A DNA stretch of 42,585 nucleotides from Massilia sp. YIM B02443. GTDB taxonomy: Bacteria > Pseudomonadota > Gammaproteobacteria > Burkholderiales > Burkholderiaceae_D. Location of the stretch: positions 933-43,517 of the forward strand of contig NZ_JASNRA010000034.1 of the NCBI RefSeq assembly GCF_030411955.1, given 5' to 3'. The translations under genes were made by a program, and so were the position numbers. The notes under the pieces are model-generated. The model had not been told where the DNA came from. It searched no databases and saw only the letters and a list, made by a program, of their open reading frames with translations. Shown in pieces: positions 8,209 through 15,706 of this stretch; within the stretch, counting starts at the first letter, position 1, and each line of letters starts with the position of its first letter.

Positions 8209-8648
8209 CCGTGCTGGCGGCCCTTGCGCACGCGCGGCGTGTAGTTGTCGCGCAGGTAGCTGGCGACCCAGGTATAGATCTCGGCCGGCATGGTCACACC
8301 GTCGGCCGATTCGCCCGAGTCGAACATGCGCGTGCCCTCGACGTAGCTGACCGAGGCGCGCGCGGGAATCGCGCGCCCGTCTTCCATTCGCCACAGCACG
8401 AACACCTTCGATTCCGGCGCCATGCAGTTCTCGTAGTAGCCGTCGTTCTCGTCGGTGTACAGCTCGAGCTCCAGGCCCGACACCATGTAGTAGTCGCGCT
8501 CCGGGCTTTCGCTCAATACCTGCAGCGGCGCCAGGTTGCCGCGGTCCGGCACCACGCCGACCGCCGCCCAGCTGTCCATCGCGCCCCAGCGGTGCTCGAC
8601 CGCGCGCCGCTGCATGATCACGGCCACCGGCATGCTTCCCATTTTCAT
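8205..8648 (-). CDS. DUF3305 domain-containing protein
   Basis: A 147-residue protein matching the DUF3305 pattern: an N-terminal beta strand PVAVIMQRR, a conserved WGAMDSWAAVGVVPD segment, then ELELYTDENDGYYENC and a C-terminal AEIYTWVASYLRDNY helix. No catalytic motif is apparent. The start at 8648 has an AAAGG ribosome site (GAAAGGCGCATC before ATG). The gene lies 16 bp after the preceding periplasmic-protein gene and overlaps the DUF3306 start by four bases. DUF3305 and DUF3306 form a conserved pair in Cys-type formate dehydrogenase operons of beta- and gammaproteobacteria; their biochemical role is not established to my knowledge. Confidence 0.88.
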   Translation of the reverse strand: MKMGSMPVAVIMQRRAVEHRWGAMDSWAAVGVVPDRGNLAPLQVLSESPERDYYMVSGLELELYTDENDGYYENCMAPESKVFVLWRMEDGRAIPARASVSYVEGTRMFDSGESADGVTMPAEIYTWVASYLRDNYTPRVRKGRQHG

Positions 8649-8664
8649 GATGCGCCTTTCGCTT

Positions 8665-9264
8665 TCATTGCTTGCCGGCGTTGGCCGGCACCCCCGGCTT
8701 GTTGACGGTCGGCGACGCGTTCTTCGGTTCGGCCCGGGTCGGACCGGCCTTGACGTCTTCGCTGGGACGCGCGGTGCCGTGCTTCTCGCTCTTGATCGGC
8801 ACGTTGGCCGAATTCAGCGCCTGCGGGCTGAGCGGCGCGGCGGCCGGGGCCGGGGCCGCGCCCGAGGTGCCGCGCGCGGCGTTCTGCGGCGGCGGCGCCT
8901 GGATCCCGGCGCTGGGCGGGGTGGCGACGAAGGCCGGGGTGCCGACGGCCATGCCGGCCGCGATGTTCTCCCTGGTTGCGCTGGCCGCGCTGGCCTGGTT
9001 GACCGCCGCCCCGCTGCCGGTGGCCACTACCACGGGCGGCTTGATCTTGTAGCCCTCGCTGGCGGCGCGCTGGCGCCAGCGCGCGCTGACCGCATCCATC
9101 GACGCGGCCAGACGTTCCTTTTCCTTCGCTGCCTGGGCGTCGGCGGCGGCCTTTTTGGCGGCGGCCTGCTGCGCCTGCGCCGGCGATGGCGGCGGCAGTG
9201 CGGCGACAGCGCTGGCGGCGAACAGCAGGCCGGCGCTCAGGGCGAGTGTGCGGGTGAGGTTCAT
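8665..9264 (-). CDS. exported Ala/Pro-rich protein of the fdh operon
   Basis: A 199-residue protein with a Sec-type signal peptide (positive n-region, hydrophobic core LALSAGLLFAASAVA, cleavage likely after AVA near residue 21). A charged coiled-coil-like helix rich in AAAKKAAADAQ and KEKERL follows (about 30-70). The remainder is a long low-complexity Ala/Pro/Gly tail with no cysteine. I do not recognise a domain. It lies inside the fdh operon, overlapping the upstream lipoprotein stop by an ATGA and 16 bp from DUF3305, so it should be made with the dehydrogenase and would sit in the periplasm. The composition suggests a flexible spacer or scaffold; this is inference. Confidence 0.72.
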   Translation of the reverse strand: MNLTRTLALSAGLLFAASAVAALPPPSPAQAQQAAAKKAAADAQAAKEKERLAASMDAVSARWRQRAASEGYKIKPPVVVATGSGAAVNQASAASATRENIAAGMAVGTPAFVATPPSAGIQAPPPQNAARGTSGAAPAPAAAPLSPQALNSANVPIKSEKHGTARPSEDVKAGPTRAEPKNASPTVNKPGVPANAGKQ

Positions 9265-9701
9265 TGCTTGGTCTCCGTCGTGCCGCCGGCGGCGGGTCCC
9301 TGCGCGGCGGCGTTGCTGGCCGGCGCATTCTCGCGATGCGGCGACGGCGGCGTGGCGCCACCGTGGTCGCCCGGCTGAGGCGCCGCGCCGGGGCGGCCGG
9401 CGCTGGATGGCGTGGTCGCGCCGCTCGACGGTCCCTGGCCGCTTTCCTGCACCGTGCCGCCCATCGCGGCGCCGCTGGTGTTGCCGCCGGAACCGCCGGC
9501 GATGCCCGGCGTGCCGCCGGCATAGGTGGCGTCGGTCTCGGGGCGGGCATTGGCGGTCAGGACCTGGCCGCTGGTGCCGCCGCCGGAGGAGACCTGGCCC
9601 GGGTACTTGGTCTGGATCACGCCGTGCGAGGCGGCGGTCGGCTTGTCGCCGCAGCCGGCCAGCAGCGCCAGCGCGGCGACTGAAATGGTGATTGCTTTCA
9701 T
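9261..9701 (-). CDS. Gly/Ser/Thr-rich lipoprotein of the fdh operon
   Basis: A 146-residue protein beginning MKAITISVAALALLAGC, a textbook lipobox with Cys17 as the lipidated residue. After GDKPTAASHG the mature part is almost all low complexity: Gly/Ser/Thr-rich, then Pro/Ala-rich, with no further cysteine and no domain I can name. The start at 9701 is eight bases after the fdhC stop, and the longer upstream frame is only the fdhC shadow. The stop overlaps the next gene as ATGA. Residue 18 is Gly, not Asp, so outer-membrane sorting is expected under the enterobacterial rule. Function unknown; conservation within the operon would need comparison with other genomes. Confidence 0.7.
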   Translation of the reverse strand: MKAITISVAALALLAGCGDKPTAASHGVIQTKYPGQVSSGGGTSGQVLTANARPETDATYAGGTPGIAGGSGGNTSGAAMGGTVQESGQGPSSGATTPSSAGRPGAAPQPGDHGGATPPSPHRENAPASNAAAQGPAAGGTTETKQ

Positions 9702-9709
9702 GGCGTTCC

Positions 9710-10828
9710 TCAATGCGCGGGGCCGGGCCGGGGCTGGCCGGGGCTTCCGGGTTGTGCAGATGAGGCGCCGCGTCCAGGCACCATCTTGCCGTCTTCGTCG
9801 AGTCCCGGCGGCACGCCGGTCTTCATCTGCTCGTACCACAGCTGGTGGTGGGCCTTGGCCCAGTTCTCGTCGACGGTGCCGTAGCGCATCGCCTCGAACG
9901 CGCCCGGCGTGCCCCAGGTGCCGATGTAGGAGTGGCCCATCGCCGCCACCATGTAGATGGCGCCGGCGCTCAGGTGCAGCACGTTGGCCACCTGCATCAC
10001 GTAGCGGGTCTGGCCGACCGCGAAGTCGAGCACCAGGCCGGTGACCGACATGATCAGGCCCAGCAGCGCGACACCACCCCAGAACCAGGTCTTCTCGCCG
10101 GCGTTGAAGAAGCCGGCAGGCACGTGCTCGTGGGTGATCAGCCCCCCGCCCTTCTTGACCCACTGCCAGTCGGCGCGGTTGTAATAGTTACGCTTCAGGA
10201 AGGTGAAGAACATCAGGATCGAGCACAGGATGAACAGCGGCCCGACGAAGTTGTGCAGGTATTTCGAGATGATCGCCACCCACGAGAAGAAGTCGTGCCC
10301 CATCCACGGCAGCAGCAGCTTCTTGCCATACATGATGATCAGGCCGGTGATGGCAAGCGCGATGAAGCTGAACGCCGTGGCCCAATGCACTTGCCGTTCC
10401 CAGCGGTTGAAGCGCTTCAGCTTGCGCCCGGCCTCGGCCACCTGGTTGGCCGGGCCGATGGTCCGGTAGAACACGAAGATCGCGAATGGCACCGCCAGCA
10501 GGATGAAGCCGGCCAGCGTGGCCAGCGGCCCGTTGCGCAGGTAGCGCCAGGTATTGCCGCCGCGCTGGACGATGACGTTGCCTTCCTTGTTGCCGTACTG
10601 GCCCAGGAAGTGGCGGTCCATGTGCACGCGTCCGGAATCGGTCGACAGCAGCCCCGGATCGGGCACGCGCGAGTCGGCCTCGATCTGCAGCATGGTCTGC
10701 TCTTCGGCATAGGCCGGCCGCGCTTCCTTGTGCTTGCCGTCGGCCCAGGCCGCCGGCGCCATCACTACCGCCGCCATCAGCAGCAACAGAGCCATGACGG
10801 CGCGCACTAACATCGGGTTCGCTCGCAT
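9710..10828 (-). CDS. fdhC: formate dehydrogenase gamma subunit, cytochrome b
   Basis: A 372-residue membrane cytochrome b556-type subunit that passes electrons from the iron-sulfur subunit to the quinone pool. An N-terminal signal-like helix (VRAVMALLLLMAAVVM) precedes a periplasmic stretch of about 70 residues that includes RVHMDRHFLGQYGNKEG. Four or five transmembrane helices follow. Heme-ligand histidines are likely in RQVHWATAF, KYLHNFVGP, ANVLHLSAG and AMGHSYIG. The C-terminus has a Pro/Gly-rich extension. The length is greater than E. coli FdnI (about 217 aa) but normal for FdhC/FdoI-like proteins with the extra N-terminal domain. It is separated by nine bases from the upstream small lipoprotein gene. 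The identity of the family is secure; the symbol is used by analogy. Confidence 0.93.
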   Translation of the reverse strand: MRANPMLVRAVMALLLLMAAVVMAPAAWADGKHKEARPAYAEEQTMLQIEADSRVPDPGLLSTDSGRVHMDRHFLGQYGNKEGNVIVQRGGNTWRYLRNGPLATLAGFILLAVPFAIFVFYRTIGPANQVAEAGRKLKRFNRWERQVHWATAFSFIALAITGLIIMYGKKLLLPWMGHDFFSWVAIISKYLHNFVGPLFILCSILMFFTFLKRNYYNRADWQWVKKGGGLITHEHVPAGFFNAGEKTWFWGGVALLGLIMSVTGLVLDFAVGQTRYVMQVANVLHLSAGAIYMVAAMGHSYIGTWGTPGAFEAMRYGTVDENWAKAHHQLWYEQMKTGVPPGLDEDGKMVPGRGASSAQPGSPGQPRPGPAH

Positions 10829-10837
10829 GTCGGTTCC

Positions 10838-11056
10838 TCAGGGGTTGGCGCGGTTGTATTCGTTCTGCTTCTGGTTGCGGTTTTCCACCGTGGCCCACCA
10901 TGCCAGCCGATCCTTGTGGAAGCGCACGTCCTGCGGCCGGTTGTCTGGCTTGCCGGCGTACTCGCCCCTGATCCAGTGCGGATGCTGGTCGACTTCGAGG
11001 CAGCCGGCCAGCAACGCCAGCGGCAGCGCAAGGGTAATCAGTTTGCATGGCTTCAT
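10838..11056 (-). CDS. small lipoprotein between fdhB and fdhC, 72 aa
   Basis: A short gene hidden inside a longer shadow frame. The product starts MKPCKLITLALPLALLAGC, with Cys19 in a perfect lipobox. The mature part is 54 residues, hydrophilic and Trp/His-containing (LEVDQHPHWIRGEYAGK), ending in an Asn/Gln-rich tail. Its ATG overlaps the fdhB stop (ATGA, 11053-11056) and its stop is nine bases before fdhC, so it is wedged exactly between two subunit genes. That position suggests a periplasmic membrane-tethered accessory of the Fdh complex, possibly in place of the C-terminal membrane helix that FdhB lacks; this is inference. I know no name for it. Confidence 0.78.
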   Translation of the reverse strand: MKPCKLITLALPLALLAGCLEVDQHPHWIRGEYAGKPDNRPQDVRFHKDRLAWWATVENRNQKQNEYNRANP

Positions 11057-11736
11057 GTCGGCAGCCTCCCCGAGAGATTTTGCGAGTCGTTCAGGTCCTG
11101 GTTGACGCGCGGCAGGTTGCCCTTCGACTTGATCTCGCCGCCGCGCTTCGGCTTGCCGTAGGCGATCTTCCAGCCCCACAGCTCGGGGCCGTAGCCGCGC
11201 GTCTCGACGCGCTGGCGGTAGATGTCGGCGATGACGTTGGCGTCGCCGCCCAGCAGCGCCTTGGTGCCGCACTGCTCGGCGCAGGCGGGCAGCTTGCCTT
11301 CGGCGATGCGGTTGCGGCCGTACTTCTTGAATTCGGCTTCCGAGGTGTCCGGTTCCGGGCCGCCGGCGCAGAAGGTGCACTTGTCCATCTTGCCGCGGTG
11401 GTTGAACAGGCCGGTCTCGCCGAACTGCGGGGCGCCGAACGGGCAGGCGTAGAAGCAGTAGCCGCAGCCGATGCACTGGTCCTTGCTGTGCAGGACGATG
11501 CCGTCCTCGGTGTGGTAGATGCAGTTGGTCGGGCACACCGCCAGGCACGGCGCGTCGGTGCAGTGCATGCAGGCGATCGAGACCGAGCGCTCGCCCGGCA
11601 CGCCGTCGTTGATGGTCACCACGCGCCGGCGGTTGATGCCCCAGGCCAGTTCGTGTTCGTTCTTGCAGGCGGTCACGCAGCCGTTGCAGTCGATGCAGCG
11701 CTCCGTGTCGCAAATGAATTTCATCCGTGCGGACAT
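11053..11736 (-). CDS. fdhB: formate dehydrogenase iron-sulfur (beta) subunit
   Basis: A 227-residue four-cluster ferredoxin subunit that carries electrons from the molybdenum active site to cytochrome b. Sixteen cysteines fall in the DmsB/FdnH pattern: 14/17/20/24, 56/59/64/68, 88/91/94/98 and 120/123/152/156. It has no signal peptide, so it would be exported by riding with the Tat-bearing alpha subunit. Unlike E. coli FdnH it lacks a C-terminal transmembrane helix; the tail is short and polar. It lies 12 bp after fdhA and overlaps the small lipoprotein gene by four bases. Confidence 0.95.
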   Translation of the reverse strand: MSARMKFICDTERCIDCNGCVTACKNEHELAWGINRRRVVTINDGVPGERSVSIACMHCTDAPCLAVCPTNCIYHTEDGIVLHSKDQCIGCGYCFYACPFGAPQFGETGLFNHRGKMDKCTFCAGGPEPDTSEAEFKKYGRNRIAEGKLPACAEQCGTKALLGGDANVIADIYRQRVETRGYGPELWGWKIAYGKPKRGGEIKSKGNLPRVNQDLNDSQNLSGRLPT

Positions 11737-11748
11737 ACTGGTTTCTCC

Positions 11749-14568
11749 TTACGCTCTGACGACTCGGCACAGCGAGACTTTGGTTTCCTGCATCATGGTG
11801 ACGGCGTCGTAGCCGTAGGTCCAGCCGGTATTGACCGCCTCCCCACGCACGATCGGCGCGCCGCCTTCCGGATAGTGTTTTTCCAGGTCTTCGCCCATCC
11901 ACCAGCCGCCGAAGTGGAACGGCATCCACACCAGGCCGACCGGCACCCGCTCGGTGACCATCGCCATCATCTTCAGGCGCGCGCCGGTCGGGGTCTCGAC
12001 CCACACGTACTCGCCGATGCGGGCGCCGATCTGCACCGCGTCGAGCGGGTTGATCTCGACGAACATGTTCTGCTGCAGCTCGGCCAGCCACGGGTTGGAA
12101 CGGGTCTCCTCGCCGCCGCCCTCGTACTCGACCAGGCGGCCCGAGGTCATGATCAGTGGGAAGTCCTTCGAGTAATCGATGGCCTGCACCGATTTGTACA
12201 GCGTCGGCAGGCGCCAGTGGTTGGCCTTGTCCTCGTAGGTCGGGTACTGCGCCACCAGGTCGCGCCGTGGCGTGGCCAGCGGTTCGCGGTGGACCGGCAC
12301 CGGATCGGGGAAGTTCCAGACGTTGGCGCGGGCGCGCGCATTGCCGAACGGGGCGCAGCCGTGGGCGATGACGACGCGGATGATGCCGCCCGAATTGTCG
12401 GTCTTCCAGTTCTTGCCCTCGGCCATGGCCTGCTCTTGCGGCGTCAGTTCGGCCCACCAGCCCAGTTTTTTCAGGAACACGTGGTCGAATTCCGGATAGC
12501 CGGTGTCGAGTTCGCTGTCCTTGTTGGTCGAGCCGTCGGCCGCCAGCAGGCTCTCGCCATTGTGCTCGACGCCCCAGTTGGCGCGGAACGGCAGGCCGCC
12601 CTCTGCCACCGACTTGCTCAGGTCATACAGGATCGGGGTGCCGGGATGCTTCATTTCCGGCGTGCCCCAGCACGGCCACGGCAAGCCGTAGTAGTCGCCC
12701 TTGCACGGGCCCGAGTCGGCGCGCAGCGTGGTCGGGTTGAAGGTGTGCTTGTTTTCCATGTGCAGCTTCAGGCGCTCGGGCGAGCAGCCGGTGTAGCCGA
12801 TGGTCCAGCACGAGCGGTTGATCTCGCGCAGGATGTCCTCGACCACCGGTTCGTTGTGCACCACCTTGATGTTCTTGACCAGCTCGTTGTGGAAGCCCAG
12901 CTTCCTGGCGAACAGGTACATGATCTCGTGGTCGGTCTTGCACTCGAACAGCGGCTGGATCACCCTTTCGCGCCACTGGATCGAGCGGTTCGAGGCGGTG
13001 CACGAACCCTGCGTCTCGAACTGCGAAGCGGCCGGCAGCAGGTACACGCCATCGGTGCGGCCGTGCATCGACGCCGTCATGCTCGGATACGGGTCGATCA
13101 CCACCATCATGTCGAGCTTCTGCATCGCCGCCTTCATGTCCGGCAGGCGGGTCTGGCTGTTCGGTGCGTGGCCCCAGTAGAACACGGCCTTCAGGTTGCT
13201 CGGCTGGTCGATGTACTTGTTCTCTTCATTGACCGCATCGAACCAGCGCGACACCGTGATGCCGGGCTTTTCCATCAGTTCCTTGGAGCCGAAGCGCGAC
13301 TTGATCCATTCGTAATCCACGCCCCAGACACTGGCGAAGTGCTTCCAGGCGCCTTCGGCCAGGCCGTAGTAGCCGGGCAGCGAATCACCGTTCGGGCCGA
13401 CGTCGGTTGCTCCTTGAACGTTGTCGTGGCCGCGGTAGATGTTGGCGCCGCCGCCGGGGATGCCGATATTGCCCAGCACCAGCTGCAGGATCGACAGCGC
13501 GCGCACGTTGGCGGTGCCGACGTGGTGCTGGGTGATGCCCATGCACCAGACCACCGACGACGGGCGATTCGTGGCCAGCATCTCGGCCGCCATCCGCACC
13601 GCCGACTCCGGCACGCCGGTCACGTCCGACACTTTATCGGGAGTCCACTTGGCCACTTCCTTGCGCACCTCGTCCATGCCGTAGGTACGCTCGGCGATGT
13701 ACTTCTTGTCTTCCCAGCCGTTGTTGAAGATGTGCCAGACGATGCCCCACACCAGCGCGATGTCGGTGCCGGGGCGCACCCGCACGTAGTGGTGGGCGAA
13801 GCGCGCGGTGCGGGTGAAGCGCGGGTCGATCACGATCATCTTGGCGCCCAGTTCCTTGGCGTGCAGGAAGTGCAGCATCGAGATCGGGTGCGCCTCGGCC
13901 GGATTGCTGCCGATGAACAGCACCGCCTTGCTGTGGTGCAGGTCGTTGAACGAATTGGTCATCGCGCCGTAACCGAAGGTCTGGGCCACGCCCGCGACCG
14001 TGGTCGAGTGGCAGATGCGCGCCTGGTGGTCGCAGTTGTTCGAGCCCCAGAACGAAACGAACTTGCGCAGCAGATAGGCCTGCTCGTTGTTGTGCTTGGA
14101 GCTGCCGATCCACATCACCGAGTCCGGCCCGGCCTGCTGGCGCAGCTGCAGCAGCTTGTCGCCGATCTCGTTGATGGCCTGGTCCCACGAGATGCGCTGG
14201 TACTTGCCGTCCACCAGCTTCATCGGATAGCGCAGGCGGTGCTCGCCGAACGCGTGCTCGCGCACCGAGGCGCCCTTGGCGCAGTGGGCGCCCATATTGA
14301 TTGGCGAATCGAAGGCGGCTTCCTGGCGCACCCAGACGCCGTTGGCCACCACCGCGTCCACCGAGCAGCCGACCGAGCAGTGGCTGCACACGGTGCGTTT
14401 CACTTCGGTCGGCACCGGCGTGTTCGGCACCGGGTCGGCCTGGGCCGGCTCGATCATGTTGAACGGCAGGTGGCGCGCCAGCGCGCCGGCGCCGACGGCG
14501 ACACCGGCGCCGGCCAGGAAGCGGCGACGCTTGACACCGCTTTCGCGGCTGGTCTTTACCAGGGACAT
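11749..14568 (-). CDS. fdhA: formate dehydrogenase catalytic (alpha) subunit, Cys type
   Basis: A 939-residue molybdopterin (bis-MGD) oxidoreductase that oxidises formate to CO2 in the periplasm. A twin-arginine signal is present (KRRRFLAG, residues 13-20). Cys61, 64, 68 and 96 bind the proximal 4Fe-4S cluster. The catalytic position is Cys186 in RICHSTTVAG, aligned with the selenocysteine of E. coli FdnG (HGPTVA context), so this is a cysteine enzyme that needs no SECIS element. The sequence runs without interruption to the C-terminal MGD-binding region (HFGGWWMGEDL). It has a dedicated TorD-type chaperone two genes upstream and beta/gamma partners downstream. An open frame of 1264 codons on the opposite strand is a GC-bias shadow. 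Confidence 0.96.
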   Translation of the reverse strand: MSLVKTSRESGVKRRRFLAGAGVAVGAGALARHLPFNMIEPAQADPVPNTPVPTEVKRTVCSHCSVGCSVDAVVANGVWVRQEAAFDSPINMGAHCAKGASVREHAFGEHRLRYPMKLVDGKYQRISWDQAINEIGDKLLQLRQQAGPDSVMWIGSSKHNNEQAYLLRKFVSFWGSNNCDHQARICHSTTVAGVAQTFGYGAMTNSFNDLHHSKAVLFIGSNPAEAHPISMLHFLHAKELGAKMIVIDPRFTRTARFAHHYVRVRPGTDIALVWGIVWHIFNNGWEDKKYIAERTYGMDEVRKEVAKWTPDKVSDVTGVPESAVRMAAEMLATNRPSSVVWCMGITQHHVGTANVRALSILQLVLGNIGIPGGGANIYRGHDNVQGATDVGPNGDSLPGYYGLAEGAWKHFASVWGVDYEWIKSRFGSKELMEKPGITVSRWFDAVNEENKYIDQPSNLKAVFYWGHAPNSQTRLPDMKAAMQKLDMMVVIDPYPSMTASMHGRTDGVYLLPAASQFETQGSCTASNRSIQWRERVIQPLFECKTDHEIMYLFARKLGFHNELVKNIKVVHNEPVVEDILREINRSCWTIGYTGCSPERLKLHMENKHTFNPTTLRADSGPCKGDYYGLPWPCWGTPEMKHPGTPILYDLSKSVAEGGLPFRANWGVEHNGESLLAADGSTNKDSELDTGYPEFDHVFLKKLGWWAELTPQEQAMAEGKNWKTDNSGGIIRVVIAHGCAPFGNARARANVWNFPDPVPVHREPLATPRRDLVAQYPTYEDKANHWRLPTLYKSVQAIDYSKDFPLIMTSGRLVEYEGGGEETRSNPWLAELQQNMFVEINPLDAVQIGARIGEYVWVETPTGARLKMMAMVTERVPVGLVWMPFHFGGWWMGEDLEKHYPEGGAPIVRGEAVNTGWTYGYDAVTMMQETKVSLCRVVRA

Positions 14569-14595
14569 ATGCAGGTTCCTCGTTATGGCTGGGAT

Positions 14596-14820
14596 TTACC
14601 AGTAAGCGGCGGTCTGGTAGTAGCGCCGGATGTGATCGGTCTCGTGGTAGCCGCGCTTGATGTTCGGGTCGGGCTGCACCGGCGCGGCGGCGGGAGCGGC
14701 GCCGGCCGGGGCGGCGGCCGCCACCAGCAGCGCGCCCAGCGGCGCGGCTTTCAGGAAGCCGCGGCGGGCCGGGTCGGGTTTCGTTTCGGCGTCGTGTGCG
14801 TCGAGTTCATGCTGCTTCAT
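14596..14820 (-). CDS. formate dehydrogenase region Tat-target small protein
   Basis: A 74-residue protein with a twin-arginine motif (RRGFLKA, Arg19-Arg20), an Ala-rich hydrophobic core and a short mature tail containing IKRGYHETDHIRRYY. This matches the small family annotated as formate dehydrogenase region TAT target (TIGR02811), regularly encoded just before the catalytic subunit. The open frame overlaps the end of torD by 14 bp and lies 27 bp before fdhA. The mature part is only about 30 residues, with conserved YHETxHIRxYY features, suggesting a peptide that binds the enzyme in or at the periplasm. The role is not established. Confidence 0.9.
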   Translation of the reverse strand: MKQHELDAHDAETKPDPARRGFLKAAPLGALLVAAAAPAGAAPAAAPVQPDPNIKRGYHETDHIRRYYQTAAYW

Positions 14821-15493
14821 TGCTCTGCTCCTCTACCGTGAAGGCGTCTGCCTCGATCGCCAGGAAGGCCTCGGCCAGGCGCGCCACCAGGCGGTAATAG
14901 TTGGCGCCGTCGGCGCCGGCGATATCGTGCATGGCGCGCTCGTACCAGGGCGCGATGTGCACTTCGAAGAAATAGCGTTGCTGCTCGACCGGCTGCGGCC
15001 GCACGCCCGGCGCGCCGCCGACCAGCACGCGCATGGTTTCGCACAGGGCGCCGATGTGGTCCTCGAACTCCCCGGCCCCGCGCACCCGCGCCAGGCCCAG
15101 GCGCGCCAGGTCGGCGCGCAGCTCGGCCAGCGGCGTGTCGTTGATGAAGCCGGCGATGTAGCGCGAGCCATAGGGATTGATGAGCGGCGTGCCGATGGCG
15201 ACGAACAGCGCGTCGAATTCGTCCTGCACGGCTTGCGCATCCATGACGCTGGAGGCCATGCTCAAGCGTTCCCAGGCTTGCTCGAGGGCCAGGTCACCGC
15301 CCTGGGCCAGGATCGGCTCGCTGGCCGACAACGCATCCAGCAGCGCCGCGTCGGGCGGCACCAGGAACAGCCGCGCCAGCAGGGCGTACAGGTCCGCGCG
15401 GGCCTGGTCTTCGCCGCTCAGGGGCTTCACCGGCATGCTGACGGTGGCGAACGCAGTCGGGCGTTCTTCGGTGGGCGCACTCGTTGGTGACAC
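14807..15493 (-). CDS. TorD/DmsD-family chaperone for formate dehydrogenase
   Basis: A 228-residue all-helical protein of the TorD family, which binds the Tat signal and apo-form of molybdoenzymes during cofactor loading. Typical segments are ADLYALLARLF near the N-terminus, VQDEFDALFV, the loop around NPYGSRYIAGF and FEDHIGALCETM, then FFEVHIAPWYERAM. The start is GTG at 15493, with GGAG at a suitable distance (CTGGAGCACCATA). It is the first gene of the fdh operon, 72 bp after the cyd operon on the same strand, and a palindrome occupies the gap. The client is almost certainly FdhA by position. Confidence 0.9.
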   Translation of the reverse strand: MSPTSAPTEERPTAFATVSMPVKPLSGEDQARADLYALLARLFLVPPDAALLDALSASEPILAQGGDLALEQAWERLSMASSVMDAQAVQDEFDALFVAIGTPLINPYGSRYIAGFINDTPLAELRADLARLGLARVRGAGEFEDHIGALCETMRVLVGGAPGVRPQPVEQQRYFFEVHIAPWYERAMHDIAGADGANYYRLVARLAEAFLAIEADAFTVEEQSNEAA

Positions 15494-15540
15494 TATGGTG
15501 CTCCAGTTATAAAAGATTCATGATTAGTGTAGTCGCATGA

Positions 15541-15564
15541 CACAATTGTGCGCGCACAGTTGTG
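15541..15564. promoter_or_regulatory. 24-bp palindrome between cyd and fdh operons
   Basis: CACAATTGTGCG and CGCACAGTTGTG form a gap-free inverted repeat with one mismatch. It lies immediately after the DUF2474 gene stop and about 48 bp upstream of the torD GTG. Without a loop or U-tract it resembles an operator more than a terminator. The regulator is unknown; it is not an FNR box. Confidence 0.45.
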
Positions 15565-15565
15565 C

Positions 15566-15706
15566 CTATCGCATACCGGCGGCGTGCATGACCATCCGGA
15601 TCAGGTATGCCACGGCCGAGAGCGTCAAGACGCCACCCAGCCATAACAGCACCATCCAGCCGATGCGGCGCAGCCACTCCCGTTTCCCCACGTTATGCAT
15701 GGCCAT
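15566..15706 (-). CDS. DUF2474 small subunit of bd-type oxidase, 46 aa
   Basis: A one-helix membrane protein beginning MAMHNVGKREWLRRIGWMVL, with a single transmembrane segment (about 12-38) and a short C-terminus ending AGMR. The pattern W-L-R-R-x-G-W followed by V-L-x-W matches DUF2474 proteins, which follow cydAB or cioAB and are thought to play a CydX-like stabilising role. Its ATG overlaps the cydB stop as TGATG, so translation is coupled. The gene hides within a longer out-of-frame shadow of cydA/cydB. The family assignment is good; the stabilising role is by analogy. Confidence 0.85.
   Translation of the reverse strand: MAMHNVGKREWLRRIGWMVLLWLGGVLTLSAVAYLIRMVMHAAGMR

Noticed and set aside
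11749..14568. Selenocysteine form of FdhA
   Set aside because: The catalytic position is an ordinary Cys codon in RICHSTTVAG and there is no in-frame TGA.
11047..14841. 1264-codon open frame on the plus strand
   Set aside because: It is antisense to fdhA and neighbouring Fdh genes. Its product is a His/Arg/Ala/Val-rich composition typical of the complementary frame of GC-rich coding DNA, with no domain.
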